This document shows positions 51,901-62,993 of a DNA stretch of 64,000 bases, piece after piece. The stretch comes from Nannochloropsis salina CCMP1776. Its lineage: Eukaryota > Sar > Eustigmatophyceae > Eustigmatales > Monodopsidaceae. The notes under the pieces were generated by a model. That model made no database searches. It had not been told where the DNA came from and saw only the letters and a program-made list of their open reading frames with translations. Numbering within the stretch: position 1 is the first letter of the stretch; the number at the start of each line of letters is the position of its first letter. The stretch lies in the NCBI GenBank assembly GCA_004565275.1, contig SDOX01000006.1, forward strand, positions 124,001 to 188,000. The letters are read 5' to 3'. The translations under genes and the position numbers were made by a program.

Positions 51901-54900
51901 GTGAGCTTCCTTCTCTCCTTCCCTCCCTCTCCTCCCTCCTTCCCTCCCTATTTCCCTCCCTTCTCGCATCCCTCCATCCCTCCTATCCCTCCTTCCCTCC
52001 TATCCCTCCTTCCCTCCTCTTCCCCCCATCCTACCTGCCCTCCCTCCTTCGCTTCCCCTTTCCTTCGGAGACTCGGTGGCGGGATCGACGCGCAATGTGT
52101 TTTATGCTACCTACGTGGCAGGAATTCTACCACTTATCTTTTCTTTCTCCCACCTTCCTTTCCTCCTCCTTCCCTCGGCCCCTCCCTCTCTCCCTCTCTC
52201 CTCCCCTCCTCCCCTCAAGGAGGAAGCATCTATCTCCGGCGTGTCCGCGCCTCAGATCCCAAGTTTGGCGACCAAAACGAGCACACAAGTGGAGCAGATG
52301 GATGTCATAGTGGAGGAGGGGGGGGAGGAAGGGGGGGAGGACGACGAAGGCCTGACGGACGAGTACCGGTCTGGTTTGAAGGAGGAGGACGGGAAGGAGG
52401 GCGTAGAGGAGGAGGTAACGCCGGCCCACTACCAGGTCAACCACTTGCTGCATGACATCTTGCCGCTCTGCTACGAAAAGGAGAAGACGGACGCGTTTAT
52501 ATTGCAAATCGCTCCTTTTGTGAAGCGAAAAGGGGTGGCGAAGGTGCGCTTGGTGGGAAGGGAAAGAGAGTGGAGGGGAAGGAGGGAGGGAGGGAGGGGA
52601 AGAGGGGCGCGGGGTTTGCACGGAAAGGAGGATTGAAGGACTTGCTGGGGTAAAGGGACGGATAAATGAGATATCCATGCTCAGCGCCCTTTCCCTCCTT
52701 CCCTCCCTCCAGCGGCTCCTGGCTCTCCTCTTTGCCGTCCCCTGGCAAAGTCAGGAGCTCTTACCCCAGTACAGCCGTGTGGTGGCCACACTCTCTCCCC
52801 TCCTCCCCGAGATGGGCCCTTCCCTCGTCCGGGAACTTCAACGCGAGTTTCGATACTTCCTGCGAAAACGCCCCAGCTCCCATTTGGACATGAAGGTAGG
52901 GCGCGGGTGAGGGCGGGGGCGAGGGCGGGGGCGAGGGCAGGGAGAGAAATGGCAGGACATCGTGGTGTGTCAGAGCCTGCCATTCTGGAAGGAGAAGGAC
53001 GAAGACCTGTCCACCACGTTCCGGTTTCTTCTGCTGCTCCTGCATCTTGACCCGTGTCCTCGCTCCCTCCCTCCCTCCCTCCCTCCTTTCCTTACCTTCT
53101 TCAGCGCAAGACCGTCAAGTACGTAGGAGAGCTGGTCAAGTTCAAGATTTGTCCCCCCATTGTGCCTTTCACATTCCTCAACGCCTGCTTGGAAGCATTT
53201 TCCCGCCACAACGTGGAGGTTCGTGCTGTCCGTTACCGACTCTTTTGTAGAACGCCATCTCCCGCACCTGCTTCCTTCCCTTTCCAAGGCTCCTCTCTCT
53301 TCCACTCCCTTTCTCTGCATCATCTTCCTCACCCTGTCCTCCCCGCCATCGGCCTCGTTACTCCTTTCTCCTTTCCCACCTTGCAGCTCGCCTGTGCCCT
53401 GCTGGAAAGCTGCGGACGCTTCCTCTTCCTCACTCCTCACACGCACACGCGCCTGAAGGGCTACTTGAGCACCATGGAGAGGCTCAAGCGGGTAAAATCG
53501 CTCGACCCCACCCTGGAGGTACGTGCGCCCGGGGATGTGGAAGAGAAGCGTCCTCTTTCCTTTTCAAGAGGGCCAGGCCAGGTCGCGTCACGCCCCCCGC
53601 GTTTCTCGAGACAGGGCTGGCGTGTCCTTCGAGCCATAAAGAATTGGGATAACCGTGTGTCTTGTTCCCGTTAGCCTCGATCTTCCTCCTCTCCTCTCTC
53701 TCCCTTGTCTTCTGCATCCCTTCCCGCCCCGCCCTTCGGTCCAAGTTCCCCCTCGCTTCCTCTTCCCCTCCTCCACCTCGCATCCTCTCTCCCTTTCTGC
53801 CGCAGGTTTTGATCGACAACGCCTGCCTGATTTGCAACCCTCCTTCCCAGCGGACAACGACCCGGCAAACCGTCCTCCTTCCCCCGCTCCATGCCTACCT
53901 TCGTTTCCTCCTCTTTGAGCGCCTCAGCCCGAAAAACACCGACGACGTCCTCTATTCCCTGCGCAAATTCCCCTGGAAAACTCCGGGGGGGGGGGCGCCA
54001 GCCGAAGCCACAGGGTTGAGTGAGCTGGAAGTTTTTTTCCTCCGCTCGGTCCTGCAAGCCGCGCGGGGTAAGTTCCACGCCTTGCATGCCCTGGCGGACG
54101 TGGTGGCTGGCCTGGGGAAATACCACGAGAATATGGCTGTGAGCATGGTCGACGAGGTCTTGGAGGAGCTCAAACGGGGGTTGGAGACGGCGGGGGGACG
54201 CCGGGATCGGGACACCCAAGGCTTCTTGGCCCTCAGCCGTCTATTGGGCGAGTTTTATAACTATAATTTGATTCCTCATGCCTTGGTTTTCGACACGTTG
54301 TACCTATTCCTGCACTACGGCCACGAGGTCCCTCCGCACCCCTCCCTGTCTTCCTCCATCCCGCCCTCTTTCCCTCCCCACGTCACGCACGACCCTCGCA
54401 TCCTCACACCCTTGGATCCCCCCGCGGACACCTTCCGCTGCCACCTCGTCATCAACCTTCTGCAGGCCTGCGGTCCGCTCTTGGCGGGCAAAGGGCACGA
54501 GAAAGTGCGAGGGAAGCTGTCTCTTTTCCTCACCTACTTCCAACGCTACCTCTTTTGTCGCGGCTACGTACCCCCAGACACGGAAAACGACGTCTTGGAC
54601 CTCTTGGAGTTGTTGGAAGACGAAGGGCGGGCGGGAGGGCGGGACCTGGTGCAGCGTTTTGCGACGTGGGAAGAGGCACAGGCGGCAGTGGAAGCGGTCG
54701 AGAGGGAGGAATGGGAGAGGAAAGCGGGCAGCACCGGTGAAAATGCGAGCGGAGGGCCGAGCATAGCAGTGGGGGCGGTCAAGATGGTGGTGGAGGAAGA
54801 CGAGAGCAGTACGAGCACGGGGGAGAGTACCCACAGCAGTGAGAGCGGGAGTGAAAGCGAAGAGGAGGAAGAGGAGGAAGAGGAGGAGGAAGAGGAAGAG

Positions 54901-55713
54901 GAAGAGGAGGAAGAGGAGGTAAGAGGGGAGGAAGAAGAAGAGGAGGAAGTTGTGGCGGTCCATCCGCGCGTTCCCCTCAAGACGGAGGAGGATTTGGAAA
55001 CGGAGGCGGCGTTCGAGAAGGCTTTTGCCAGCATGGTCATGCACAGTGTGGAGGAGCGAAAAACCAGCGTCCGGGCGGGGGCGACCAGCGTCAGCGTGGA
55101 CAACATGGTCCTACCCACCACCCTTCCCAAGCTTTCGCACCAAGAACAAGGGAAAGGAGGGAAGGAGGGGGGGAGCGGCCTACGCTTCTGCATGCTGAAA
55201 CGGGGGAACCGGGGGAAATTGGAGGCAAAAGAGCTGCTGGTGCCTGCGTACACCTCGCTGGCCACGCAGATACGCAGCCATCAGGACGCAGCCAAGGAGG
55301 AGCGTGACAAACTCAAGCGACGGGTGTTGCAGTACGAAAGCATGGTGGAAGGAGGGGAGGGAGGGGAGGACGGATGGGGATGGGAGGAGGAAGGGGAGCT
55401 GGAGCGGTTGCAAAATCGTACCTTGACAGAAGGGGAGAAAGCCAGGCTGACGGCTTTGGCCGCGCGGAAACGGGCGCAACGGTTGACAAGAGGAAGGGGG
55501 GGGAAGGCAGAGGGGGTGGGCTGCGGGGAGGAACAGCGGGGGGAGTTGGCCGGGGTAGTGGTGGTAGTGGACCAAGCCATGGCAGGGAGGGAGACCACCG
55601 AGGCGATCGGGCATTGCCGCTGGGTGGGCTTGGATTTTTCAATCGAAAGTAGAGAGAGAGAGACGTGGGAAGAAAGAGAGAAAAAGGAAGAGAGCCCTTG
55701 TATAGGGACATGA
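48933..55713 (+). CDS. UPF2: UPF2, nonsense-mediated mRNA decay factor
   Basis: Scaffold that links UPF1 and UPF3 at stalled ribosomes and the exon-junction complex. Exons: 48933-49032, 49125-49465, 49660-49826, 50221-50320, 50438 to about 50606, 50782-51067, 51262-51411, 51588 into the gap, 51820-51900, 52220-52543, 52713-52895, 53105-53218, 53387-53518, 53806-55713. After a Lys/Glu coiled coil, MIF4G domain 1 shows DISGLNLSMFVSELVQAVAD and VCSALHQRYAGF, then ALRLLLELFLVGVHND. Domain 3 shows KYVGELVKFKICPPIVPF, LLESCGRFLFLTPHTHTRLK and NACLICNPP. Further on come LLGEFYNYNLIPHALVFDTL and an acidic run at 54856-54940. The C-terminal UPF1-binding region includes NRGKLEAKELLVPAYTSLA. Two exons (50438 and 50782) change frame inside low-complexity tracts. 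One exon is partly lost in the gap. Confidence 0.93.
50321..50437 (+). other. Representative bipartite UPF2 intron (GGGA 5' half, C/T-rich 3' half)
   Basis: A 117-base GT-AG intron. It opens GTAGGGAGGGAGGGAGGG and continues purine-only for about 60 bases, then switches to pyrimidine-rich sequence ending CCTTTCCCAG. The two halves are complementary enough to pair. The introns at 49827-50220 and 51068-51261 have the same plan. Confidence 0.85.
51647..51746. other. Assembly gap of 100 N inside UPF2
   Basis: Exactly 100 N, a placeholder of unknown length. It begins within an exon (after CACGGCTCCCTGAC) and ends in a CCCT array, so part of a UPF2 exon and the 5' part of the following intron are missing. 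Confidence 0.95.
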
Positions 55714-55931
55714 ACGTCAAGGCATGCGGAGGGAAGGTCCTCGGTCCTTCTCCCTTCTACTCATGTCGTGCTGAGGATAACGGTCCCCTGGTTGCTTCAG
55801 GGGATTGGAAACACATGCCTGTGATCCGCTAATCGATATCTTGCGATTCGAGATGCTCCCACTGTCATTCAGGGCTCTTAATTTATTTTTATTTCGTCTA
55901 CCGTCTTTTTCGACTAGTTCGTCTGCGCATG

Positions 55932-58278
55932 TCATGGTTCCCGCAGGTCAATCCATGTCTGGTAATTGATCGTCAACACATCCCAGACAAGGCGCGGGCC
56001 CCTCGCAATCTTGAGATCGTTCACTATCACCGCCACATCTCGCCCCTTCCGAATGTCCGCGAGGCTCAATTCCAGCTGAGACAGACGCGTCAGCTGCCTC
56101 CCTTCCTGCAAGACCCTCGCCAGTTCCTCCACCACCTCCCGCGACATTTCCAACTTTCGGAGATCCAGCCGGCGCACATCCCAAAGCCGTGCGAGGTTTT
56201 TCCACTCGAAATCATCGCAGACAGGTCTCCACAACTCGCGAAGCATGGCGTTGTTGTAACTCGATTTATTAGTGTTTCCCCCCAATTTCAGCTCATGCAG
56301 CGAAGGGCCTAAGCACGAGAGAAAGGTTCCAAGCCCTTTAGCCGTCAATGGGTTTCGCGCCAAATTTAAACGCTTGAGCGGAAGTGCCGTCGGACAAGCA
56401 TCCAGCATCTGGCACGCAAAGAACGAGCGGACACGTTTGCAGAGATCCTCACCGCCCATGATCAAATTTCGCTCCAGAACCAGGCGTCGAAGGACTGGCC
56501 ATCTCCCTCTTAGAAGCGACGTCGGAGGGTCTTCCTCCTCCGACTCTTCCTTCTCCTCCTCCACGCACGGGGTCAACCCTGCCATTAAACGCCAAAATCC
56601 TTCGTCCGTGATGCCGTTCTCGTTCAGTTTCACTTCCTCCAAAGCCTTCCAACAGCAAAAGCCTCGTAAACACCAGCCTCTCGCCAGCTCCGCCACCCCC
56701 TCATCTCCGATCTCCTGCCCCCCTAGGTGCAAGCGTTTGAGACAGATCTCCTCCCCCGCGTCCCCACGAGCCTGGAGTGCCATGACCAGCGCCCGGATGC
56801 CTGCGGGGCCTATCGTGGTTTGCTGCGTGCGACGCACGCCCTGGGACAAGGAGAGGTCCAACTCCTGCAGCGCCGGCCCAAAGACTCCCTTTCCGATGCC
56901 CTCCGCCAGCGTCTCCAAGGCAATATCCCCAAGGAGGTTATTGGTCAGGTCTAAGATACGCAAGCTATGCCATCGGCCGTCGCGGGGATTGCGCATGCCG
57001 GTAAATGCCGTGACCAGGGCGAGGGCGGGGTGAAACTCACCGCTGACAAACCCATGGAGACGAAGTACCTGCATCGCCTTGAAATTTGCAACGGGTCCCC
57101 TCGCCATTGCCTTCGTCATACCAATGAGGTCTGAAGCTGTCATGCCCATGTTCTCCGTGTTTCGCAAGCACAGCTCCTCTAAACCTGCCACCGCACCCCT
57201 CATGAAATACGGTCCGGCATTTTTACACAGCGTTATTGAAACGTCTCTATATAGTCCCTTGAAATCCAAAGGAGGGCAGTCCAGGCGCAAGACCTGGACG
57301 GCCAATAAGATAGGGAATGCGGTGAGGATTCGCGTAGGACCGAGCCTGGCCAGGCACCGCCTCCTCCATGCCTTTTCTTCAGGATTTACGTACCCGTAAC
57401 CTGGGAAACAAAACCCTGGCTCCTAACAGCTTGACCATATCGAGTAGTGTCCGACACCCTACCCTGTATTGCCCGAGCTTCACCTCCCCTCTCCTACAGG
57501 CGAAGTCAAGCTTTTCCAGCGGCGCTGGCTGTAGAAGCCCCTCATGATGATGCTCACCGAGCCGGAGCTCGTCAATTATTTCTCGGAGGTAGTGAAGGCC
57601 AACACCGTGGCGATTACCAAGTCCGCGGATGAAAGGGATGGATCGGACGAAATTCGCCGTTCCGTACGCAGCAGTCTCCCGCATGTCGGGCAGGACCAAT
57701 GTATGCAGATGAGGTCGCTTTGCAATCTTTTCAAGGAGAAGATGAAGAGCAACCGAGGTCATGACTGTCTCCGATAAATCAAGACACTCCAAAGTCGGCA
57801 TATTGACGCAAGCGGTACCGGGCGTCAATAGAATCGAATTGAGAAAAAGGCGGAGGAGCCCAGAGTTCCACTCCATTTGCCCCGAGAAGTGTAGCTTTTT
57901 AAGGAGCGGAAGCTCTCGCGCGGTATGTTTGGCAGGACCGTTGCAGATATGTTGGTCATGATTACGAGCACCGTTCAAAGAATAAGACTTAAAATGACGA
58001 GCAAGGGCTTTCAATCGGCCTTTCTGAAGATTATTCAGCCTGTCGACATAACACACATACTTAGCCAACTTTCGGTGGCTGCATGCGAGGCAATACAGGG
58101 CCTGGGATCCGCTCAAGAAACTGACAAACAAAATGTCTGTTCCTTGCGGCAGACATGTGAGGTATTCCTTCTTTCCCCCTGCGGCCCGATTTGACCAGAT
58201 CTCAGCGGGTGTAACGCATTTCCCGTGAACTCCATGGTCGTTAGCGACCTCAGTAATGTTTCTCTTCATCGGACCCAT
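55932..58278 (-). CDS. Leucine-rich-repeat protein (ribonuclease-inhibitor-like)
   Basis: Two exons, 58278-57394 and 57293-55932, are joined in phase 0 at CGG|GTACGT and GTCCAG|GTC, so that LFPRLR runs straight into VLRLDCPPLDF, a good LRR. Total 748 residues. About ten leucine-rich repeats of the 28-residue RI type are visible, for example LECLDLSETVMTSVALHLLL, LRILDLTNNLLGDIALETLA, LKRLHLGGQEIGDEGVAELA, LRRLVLERNLIMGGED and LKRLNLARNPLTAKGLGTFL. There is no kinase, NB-ARC, F-box or signal peptide. It probably serves as a protein-interaction scaffold; the partner is unknown. Its start lies only 227 bases from the divergent plastid-targeted gene. Confidence 0.85.
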
Positions 58279-58505
58279 CCATATCCGGTTGAATAGCTAT
58301 GTATGAGGTAGTGGCGGTGAAGCTGTCAAAAACTCGCGGCGTACGGCAACGCTATGGCATGTGGAAGGCAACAGCTTGGGAAGACCGCTGTACACGTCAC
58401 CGTTCAAGCGGGGGCATACTTGAAGCAGGAACACCGTCCTTTATCCAGAGTCTCACATGTCCAACCCATTCGCACCGCCCAGGACACGGACGAATCACAT
58501 CCGGT
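58279..58505. promoter_or_regulatory. Short divergent intergenic region, probable bidirectional promoter
   Basis: Only 227 bases separate the LRR start (58278, minus) from the best start of the plastid-targeted protein (58506, plus). The plus-strand frame is open through it, but the resulting N-terminus (from 58299) would hide the signal peptide, so I treat it as non-coding. Confidence 0.4.
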
Positions 58506-59411
58506 ATGCCACGACATCGAATCTTGGGGTTGATGACAGCCCTCGTATGGGCGTACGAGTCGGCGTTCATGCTGCTTCCCAGTCGAGGTTTCCGAGTCCC
58601 CTTTTGTAACCTCCCCAGGCCGCTTTCAGCGCACAAGTCCCCCCTTGCCACCGGGAGCGCTGGCAAAAACTGTGGCACGCACACCATCCTATACGCTCGA
58701 TTACGAGACAGAGGTGACGAAGAGGATGAAATGGAGAGTCTTTTGCGAGCCCTTCTGCGCGGGGACCGTGGCAGCATGGAGGACTACGAACAACGACGGC
58801 GAATGGAAGCGGTTCGACAAGAAGAAGCGTCGCAGGGCCTGTGGGGAAAAGCCAAAAGCATTCTGCGCGGAGTGGCATCAAAAGCTCCCCTGTTGTTGAT
58901 CGCACCCGTGGTTTTATGGGCGGGGTTCCAATTGAGTGGGGTGGCCGTATCCCTAGGTTTGACTTCTGCACTGGTTTTCGCCAGCTTTGCCCTCCCACCC
59001 ATGTTTGCATTGACGTTCCTGATGCCGCTGGTTGTCCTCATGCTTGTTGGGACCTTTGTTTTCCCAATCCTCCCTTTCGCAATCCTTGGCTTTTTGCCGG
59101 GTTTTGTTTTGCTGCCCCTCGTCTTCTTGGGTGGTGTTTTTATGCTGACTCAATTCGCCGGCAGCAGCAGAAGCAGTAGCAGTACGTGGGGTTTGACGGG
59201 CTTCGACGAAGATTCTTGGCCATGGGGTGGTAAAACGTTCACGTGGGTCACCCTCGATGCGGATGAGGGGATGGAGGGGAGGCGCAAGGACCAGTCCAAC
59301 CGGGGGAGGAACGATGGGATCATTGACGTGACTGCCACGGAGGCCGACGACGACGAGGAGGACGGTGGGAAACGAGGGCTGGATGATTTTGACAGGCGCC
59401 TGCGAGGTTGA
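58506..59411 (+). CDS. Plastid-targeted polytopic membrane protein, function unknown
   Basis: A single exon of 301 residues from ATG 58506. The N-terminus MPRHRILGLMTALVWAYESA|F is a hydrophobic signal peptide followed at once by Ala-Phe and a basic, Ser/Pro-containing stretch (MLLPSRGFRVPF). This is the bipartite leader of secondary plastids in heterokont algae, where Phe at +1 is critical. The mature part has an acidic/basic helical segment (EDEMESLLRALLRGDRGSME), then about four hydrophobic helices between residues 130 and 215 (APLLLIAPVVLWAGFQLSGV and FPILPFAILGFLPGFVLLPL among them), then an acidic soluble tail. No family recognised. I chose ATG 58506 over the upstream in-frame ATG at 58299 because only it exposes the leader. 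Confidence 0.75.
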   Translation: MPRHRILGLMTALVWAYESAFMLLPSRGFRVPFCNLPRPLSAHKSPLATGSAGKNCGTHTILYARLRDRGDEEDEMESLLRALLRGDRGSMEDYEQRRRMEAVRQEEASQGLWGKAKSILRGVASKAPLLLIAPVVLWAGFQLSGVAVSLGLTSALVFASFALPPMFALTFLMPLVVLMLVGTFVFPILPFAILGFLPGFVLLPLVFLGGVFMLTQFAGSSRSSSSTWGLTGFDEDSWPWGGKTFTWVTLDADEGMEGRRKDQSNRGRNDGIIDVTATEADDDEEDGGKRGLDDFDRRLRG

Positions 59412-59941
59412 AAAATGTTAAGGAAGGAGCATGTGCCGGAGTGGGCGAGGTTGCGTGTCTTTTGGGGCGGTTCCCGGTGTTTCTGAATCGTGTGACGGTG
59501 GGAGGGACGGAAGTGACTGATTTGACGTAGACATGAGCAATGACAGCATGTTTAAATTTGGAAAAATAGCCTTTAATCATTTGTCATGGTAAAATATTTG
59601 AAATTTTCCCAAAGCTCTTCCGCCCTTCCTTCCCCCTTGGCAGCCTTGTCCACCCACAGACACCACCCAAATTTCCCCTGCTGAATCTTAGATTCTCCCA
59701 CTGATGGGAGAATCTACAAAAACATCCAACCTATAGCACGGCTCCCTGCTTACTTCAAATGCGTGTCGAAGCAGTGCTGTCTGCGTGTGAGTCGATAATT
59801 TCAGAGAACGCCTGCGGGTCTTGTTGCACTATTACCTGTGCTTCACTTCTCCTCCAAGGTTCTCTTTCTTCATCGACCTCGCCCTCCAATCCCAATCTTT
59901 CTCCACCATTTTCTAATGCTCGCACTGTTTGGTGGGCCTCC
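59412..59941. other. Convergent 3' region with a perfect hairpin
   Basis: Holds the 3' ends of the plastid-protein gene and of glutathione reductase. Apart from the 59689-59716 hairpin, no feature is seen. Confidence 0.5.
59689..59716. terminator. Perfect 12-bp inverted repeat with 4-base loop between convergent genes
   Basis: TAGATTCTCCCA, loop CTGA, TGGGAGAATCTA. There are no mismatches. It lies 277 bases after the stop at 59411 and 225 bases after the stop at 59942 read from the other strand, so it could sit in either 3' UTR and act as an RNA hairpin or a transcript-end signal. The terminator role is inferred from position only. It might instead be the remnant of a small inverted-repeat element. 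Confidence 0.4.
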
Positions 59942-61842
59942 TTACAATTTGGCCCGCGCCTTTTCCCCTTTCTTCCCGCTCAGACCCCACGGAGCTAAAG
60001 TGACGAATTCTTCCGCCGCAGTGGGGTGGATCGCCAAGGCCGCATCGAAATCTGCCTTGGTGCACCCTTTCTTCAAGGCCACCGCGAAACCTTGCAGCAT
60101 CTCGTCTGCACCCATGCCAATCACGTGCAGCCCCACCACCCTCTCTTCGGGGCCGACGCAGATGAGCTTCATCGCCGTCTTGGGCTTCGCCTCGGGCGGG
60201 ACAGGCCAGGGCCCATAAAACAAATTGACGAAGCGGGAGGTGTAAATTTTCAAATCCTTGGCATCGTACTGCTCCCGGGCTTCGGCCTCCGTGAGTCCGA
60301 CCGTGCCAATGGGGGGGTGCGAGAAAATGACAGTCGGCACGTTGGCGTAATCTGCCTGCGCGCCATCCAGCCCACCGAAGAGGCGGTCTGCCAACCGCCG
60401 CCCCGCCGCGATGGCCATGGGAGTCAACTCCACTTTCCCGCACACGTCTCCCAAGGCATAGACCCCGGGCATGGACGTATTCTGTTGTGCGTCTGCCTGG
60501 ATATAGCCTTTCTTCTCCACGGTCGCGATGCCCCCCGCCTCCACCCCCAAGCTCTCTGTCTCGGGGCTCCGGCCAATGGCCAGGAGGACCACGTCGAAGT
60601 CCTTGTGCTCCTGCCCGTTCGTGAGAGTGACGGACAGTTTCCCCGTTTTTTGGTCCTTCTGGACCCCCGCCGGGGTGCTGTGCTTGTGCAAGTGCAAGCC
60701 TGCGTGGTCCATCTCCTGCATGAGGGTTTCGCGCAATAATTGGTCGAAAGGCCTCAACGGACCGTCGTACCGGACGAACAAGTTCGTGTCCGCGCCCAAG
60801 GAATTGAAAATCCCCGCCAGCTCCACGGCGATGTAGCCTGCGCCCACCACGGCCACCCGTTTGGGAAGTTCCTCCAGCGCGAAAAACCCGTCCGAATGGA
60901 TGCAGTGCTCCACCCCCGGCATTTTGGGCATCACCGGCTTTCCCCCCGTGGCGATCAGTATGTGGTCGGCTGTATACTCTTTCTCCCCAACCTGCACACG
61001 TCGAGGTCCCGTGAAACGGGCGGCTCCCTCCAGCACCTCCACCGTGCTGTTCCGCAACAACGTGGCATATATCCCGTTCAAGCGACGCACGTAGGCATCC
61101 CGCGCCTCCTTGATCGTCTTCCAGTCGAATCCAAACGTCTCCGTCACTGCCTCCTTCCTCCCTGTCTCCGCCCCCGTCAAAGGCCCCCGCCTGTAGAAGC
61201 CAAAGTGGCCAGCTTCCTGCATCTGCTCCGCGAGAATTGCCGTGTTGAACATGACTTTCTTGGGCACACAGCCCACGTTCACACACGTCCCTCCCAGCGC
61301 CTTGTACTCTACCAAGGCGACTTTGGCACCGTAGGCGGCCGCACGACGGGCGGATGCTACCCCGCCGCTCCCCCCCCCGATCACCAAATAGTCAAAATGC
61401 TGGGGCTGAGACGACGACGGTGAAGACAATATCCGCAGGGCAAACGAAAGGAAGAATGGGATGAGGATGAGAAGGATGGGTATGTATGAGACGCTTCCGT
61501 GACTTTAAATAACGACAAGCTTTACAATGGACTCGCGTGGGATATTTTTTGAACGTCGATAGTCCGCAGGGGGGACTGACATAATTCGACACAAACGCAA
61601 AGCCCAGCATACTCAGAATTGCCGTAGCAAACACATCTGATGCAGATTCTGCCCACATTAAATAGGACAGCTTGACTTCTTCCACTGCTTCTATACACCC
61701 GTACCTCCGATGATGCTTTGCCGTCCAGCTTGGATGAGGAGGAAAAATGCGCGGCTGCAGTCGCGGGAATGGCCATGAGCGCGATTCGGCCCGTTTGCAA
61801 GCGAAGTCGGTTCAATAGAGGACGCATTATCGGTAAGATCAT
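59942..61842 (-). CDS. Glutathione reductase with N-terminal presequence and C-terminal AKL
   Basis: Reduces GSSG with NADPH using FAD. Exon 2, 61405-59942, carries the enzyme: YLVIGGGSGGVASARRAA (FAD), the redox disulfide in LGGTCVNVGCVPKKVMFN, RVAVVGAGYIAVELAGIF (NADPH), VYALGDVCGKVELTPMAIAA and the catalytic His in AIHPTAAEEFVTLAPWG. A pyrimidine-rich acceptor (GTCGTCTCAG|CCCCAG) and the lack of an upstream in-frame ATG require another exon. Exon 1, 61842-61705, supplies ATG, an Arg/Ala/Ser-rich leader (MRPLLNRLRLQTGRIALMA) and ends GAG|GTACGG in phase 0. The total is 533 residues, or 528 from the ATG at 61827. The leader looks mitochondrial or chloroplast-type; there is no obvious signal peptide. 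The C-terminus is RAKL, whose last three residues fit a peroxisomal PTS1. Confidence 0.93.
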
Positions 61843-62993
61843 GCACAAAGTCTGTATGAAGGCGCTGCAAAAGGTAGATGCGTTGAGAGCGTTGCGAGGA
61901 GGAAGCAAGGAAGGCTATCTGTGAATGCAACAGACAGAGGGAGCTCGCCATGATGTGGAACAAGTCATATAAAAGGACCAGAAAAGCTGTAGCAAGATTG
62001 AGAGGAGGCGCGTAAAATTCACGCAGAGTCCTCTTTTAGCTTCATTACAACCAATCTCAGATGGGGGTGTGACTTAACGAAGTACGTCGCCTCGCTTACA
62101 AAAAGTGACTGAGTCGCTCACTACGACAGCGACACCAAAAGAAGCACCGGAGATGCCTATGCCTTATCAATTAGCACTTGAACCAATGGTAATAAATCAA
62201 CACTGCGCGCGGCCATAATTAAGTGGCTACCTTTCACAATTTCAGGAAGAACGTTACGGCTGAAGCTCGTCTGCGGAGTCATATGCTGATATGCGAGTGA
62301 CAAATGGCCCGTAGTGTTCGGCGTTGCACTTGGTAGATAGCGTGATAAATGTGTAGATCACGGGTGTAAGACTACGAGGAGAGAAACTTTTTTAGCCATC
62401 CTTACCTGGATGTGAGAATCTTTCTTTATTAACCTCCTGCCTCCCGTGAAAAGGAGGGCACCCACACCGTGCGACTATTGTGGGAAAACTTTATCAAGTT
62501 GCCCCGATCACGGCATCTTGCTCGTCACAATACGTTCAACAGACAGAGAGGGGAGCACACGCATTCAATTTTGGGTCAGTATCAGAATTTTGAATCTGTC
62601 CCATGGCTGCGATAGTCAGTGCATAAGTGCAAGTAAACGGACTGACCATGTAAAAAAGTTGAACCACTCTATACCCATCTGTATTGGGGCCCACTTGTCA
62701 GGTCCCTTTTGATCAAGTAGTTGTGGGGGTGCAAATTTTGGGTGCAAGGAAAGTGCGGGAGTGCGACTTTCCTCAAAAGGCGTGCAATATTTGAGACGTG
62801 CGGTTAAAATCAACGGATTGTCTTATTTCTCGTGTGCGGCACGGTTTTGGCACGAAGACTTTGCCACAGGAATTCTACATGGAATCAATTTTCAATCAAT
62901 TTTCTTGTATTTCTTTGGAGTTTCATACATTTCAGTCCTTCTTTTAAGGATTTGAGAATGCTTTTCGCATCGGACGATATTTTATCCTTTCGA
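61843..62993. other. Intergenic, upstream flank of glutathione reductase
   Basis: AT-richer than the genes on either side. A plus-strand frame at 62446-62712 with a CDYC...C pattern has no support. No gene seen. It should hold the glutathione reductase promoter and the 3' UTR of the exchanger gene. Confidence 0.5.

Noticed and set aside
61392-61460. Hydrophobic stretch (IPILLILIPFFLSFALRI) read in frame before glutathione reductase as a signal peptide
   Set aside because: No in-frame ATG before the upstream TAA, and the DNA is a typical pyrimidine tract leading to a 3' splice site; exon 1 at 61842-61705 explains the N-terminus better.
62446-62712. Plus-strand frame beginning with CDYC and further Cys residues, zinc-finger-like
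   Set aside because: Only one CxxC and no second ligand pair in proper spacing; AT-rich intergenic context.
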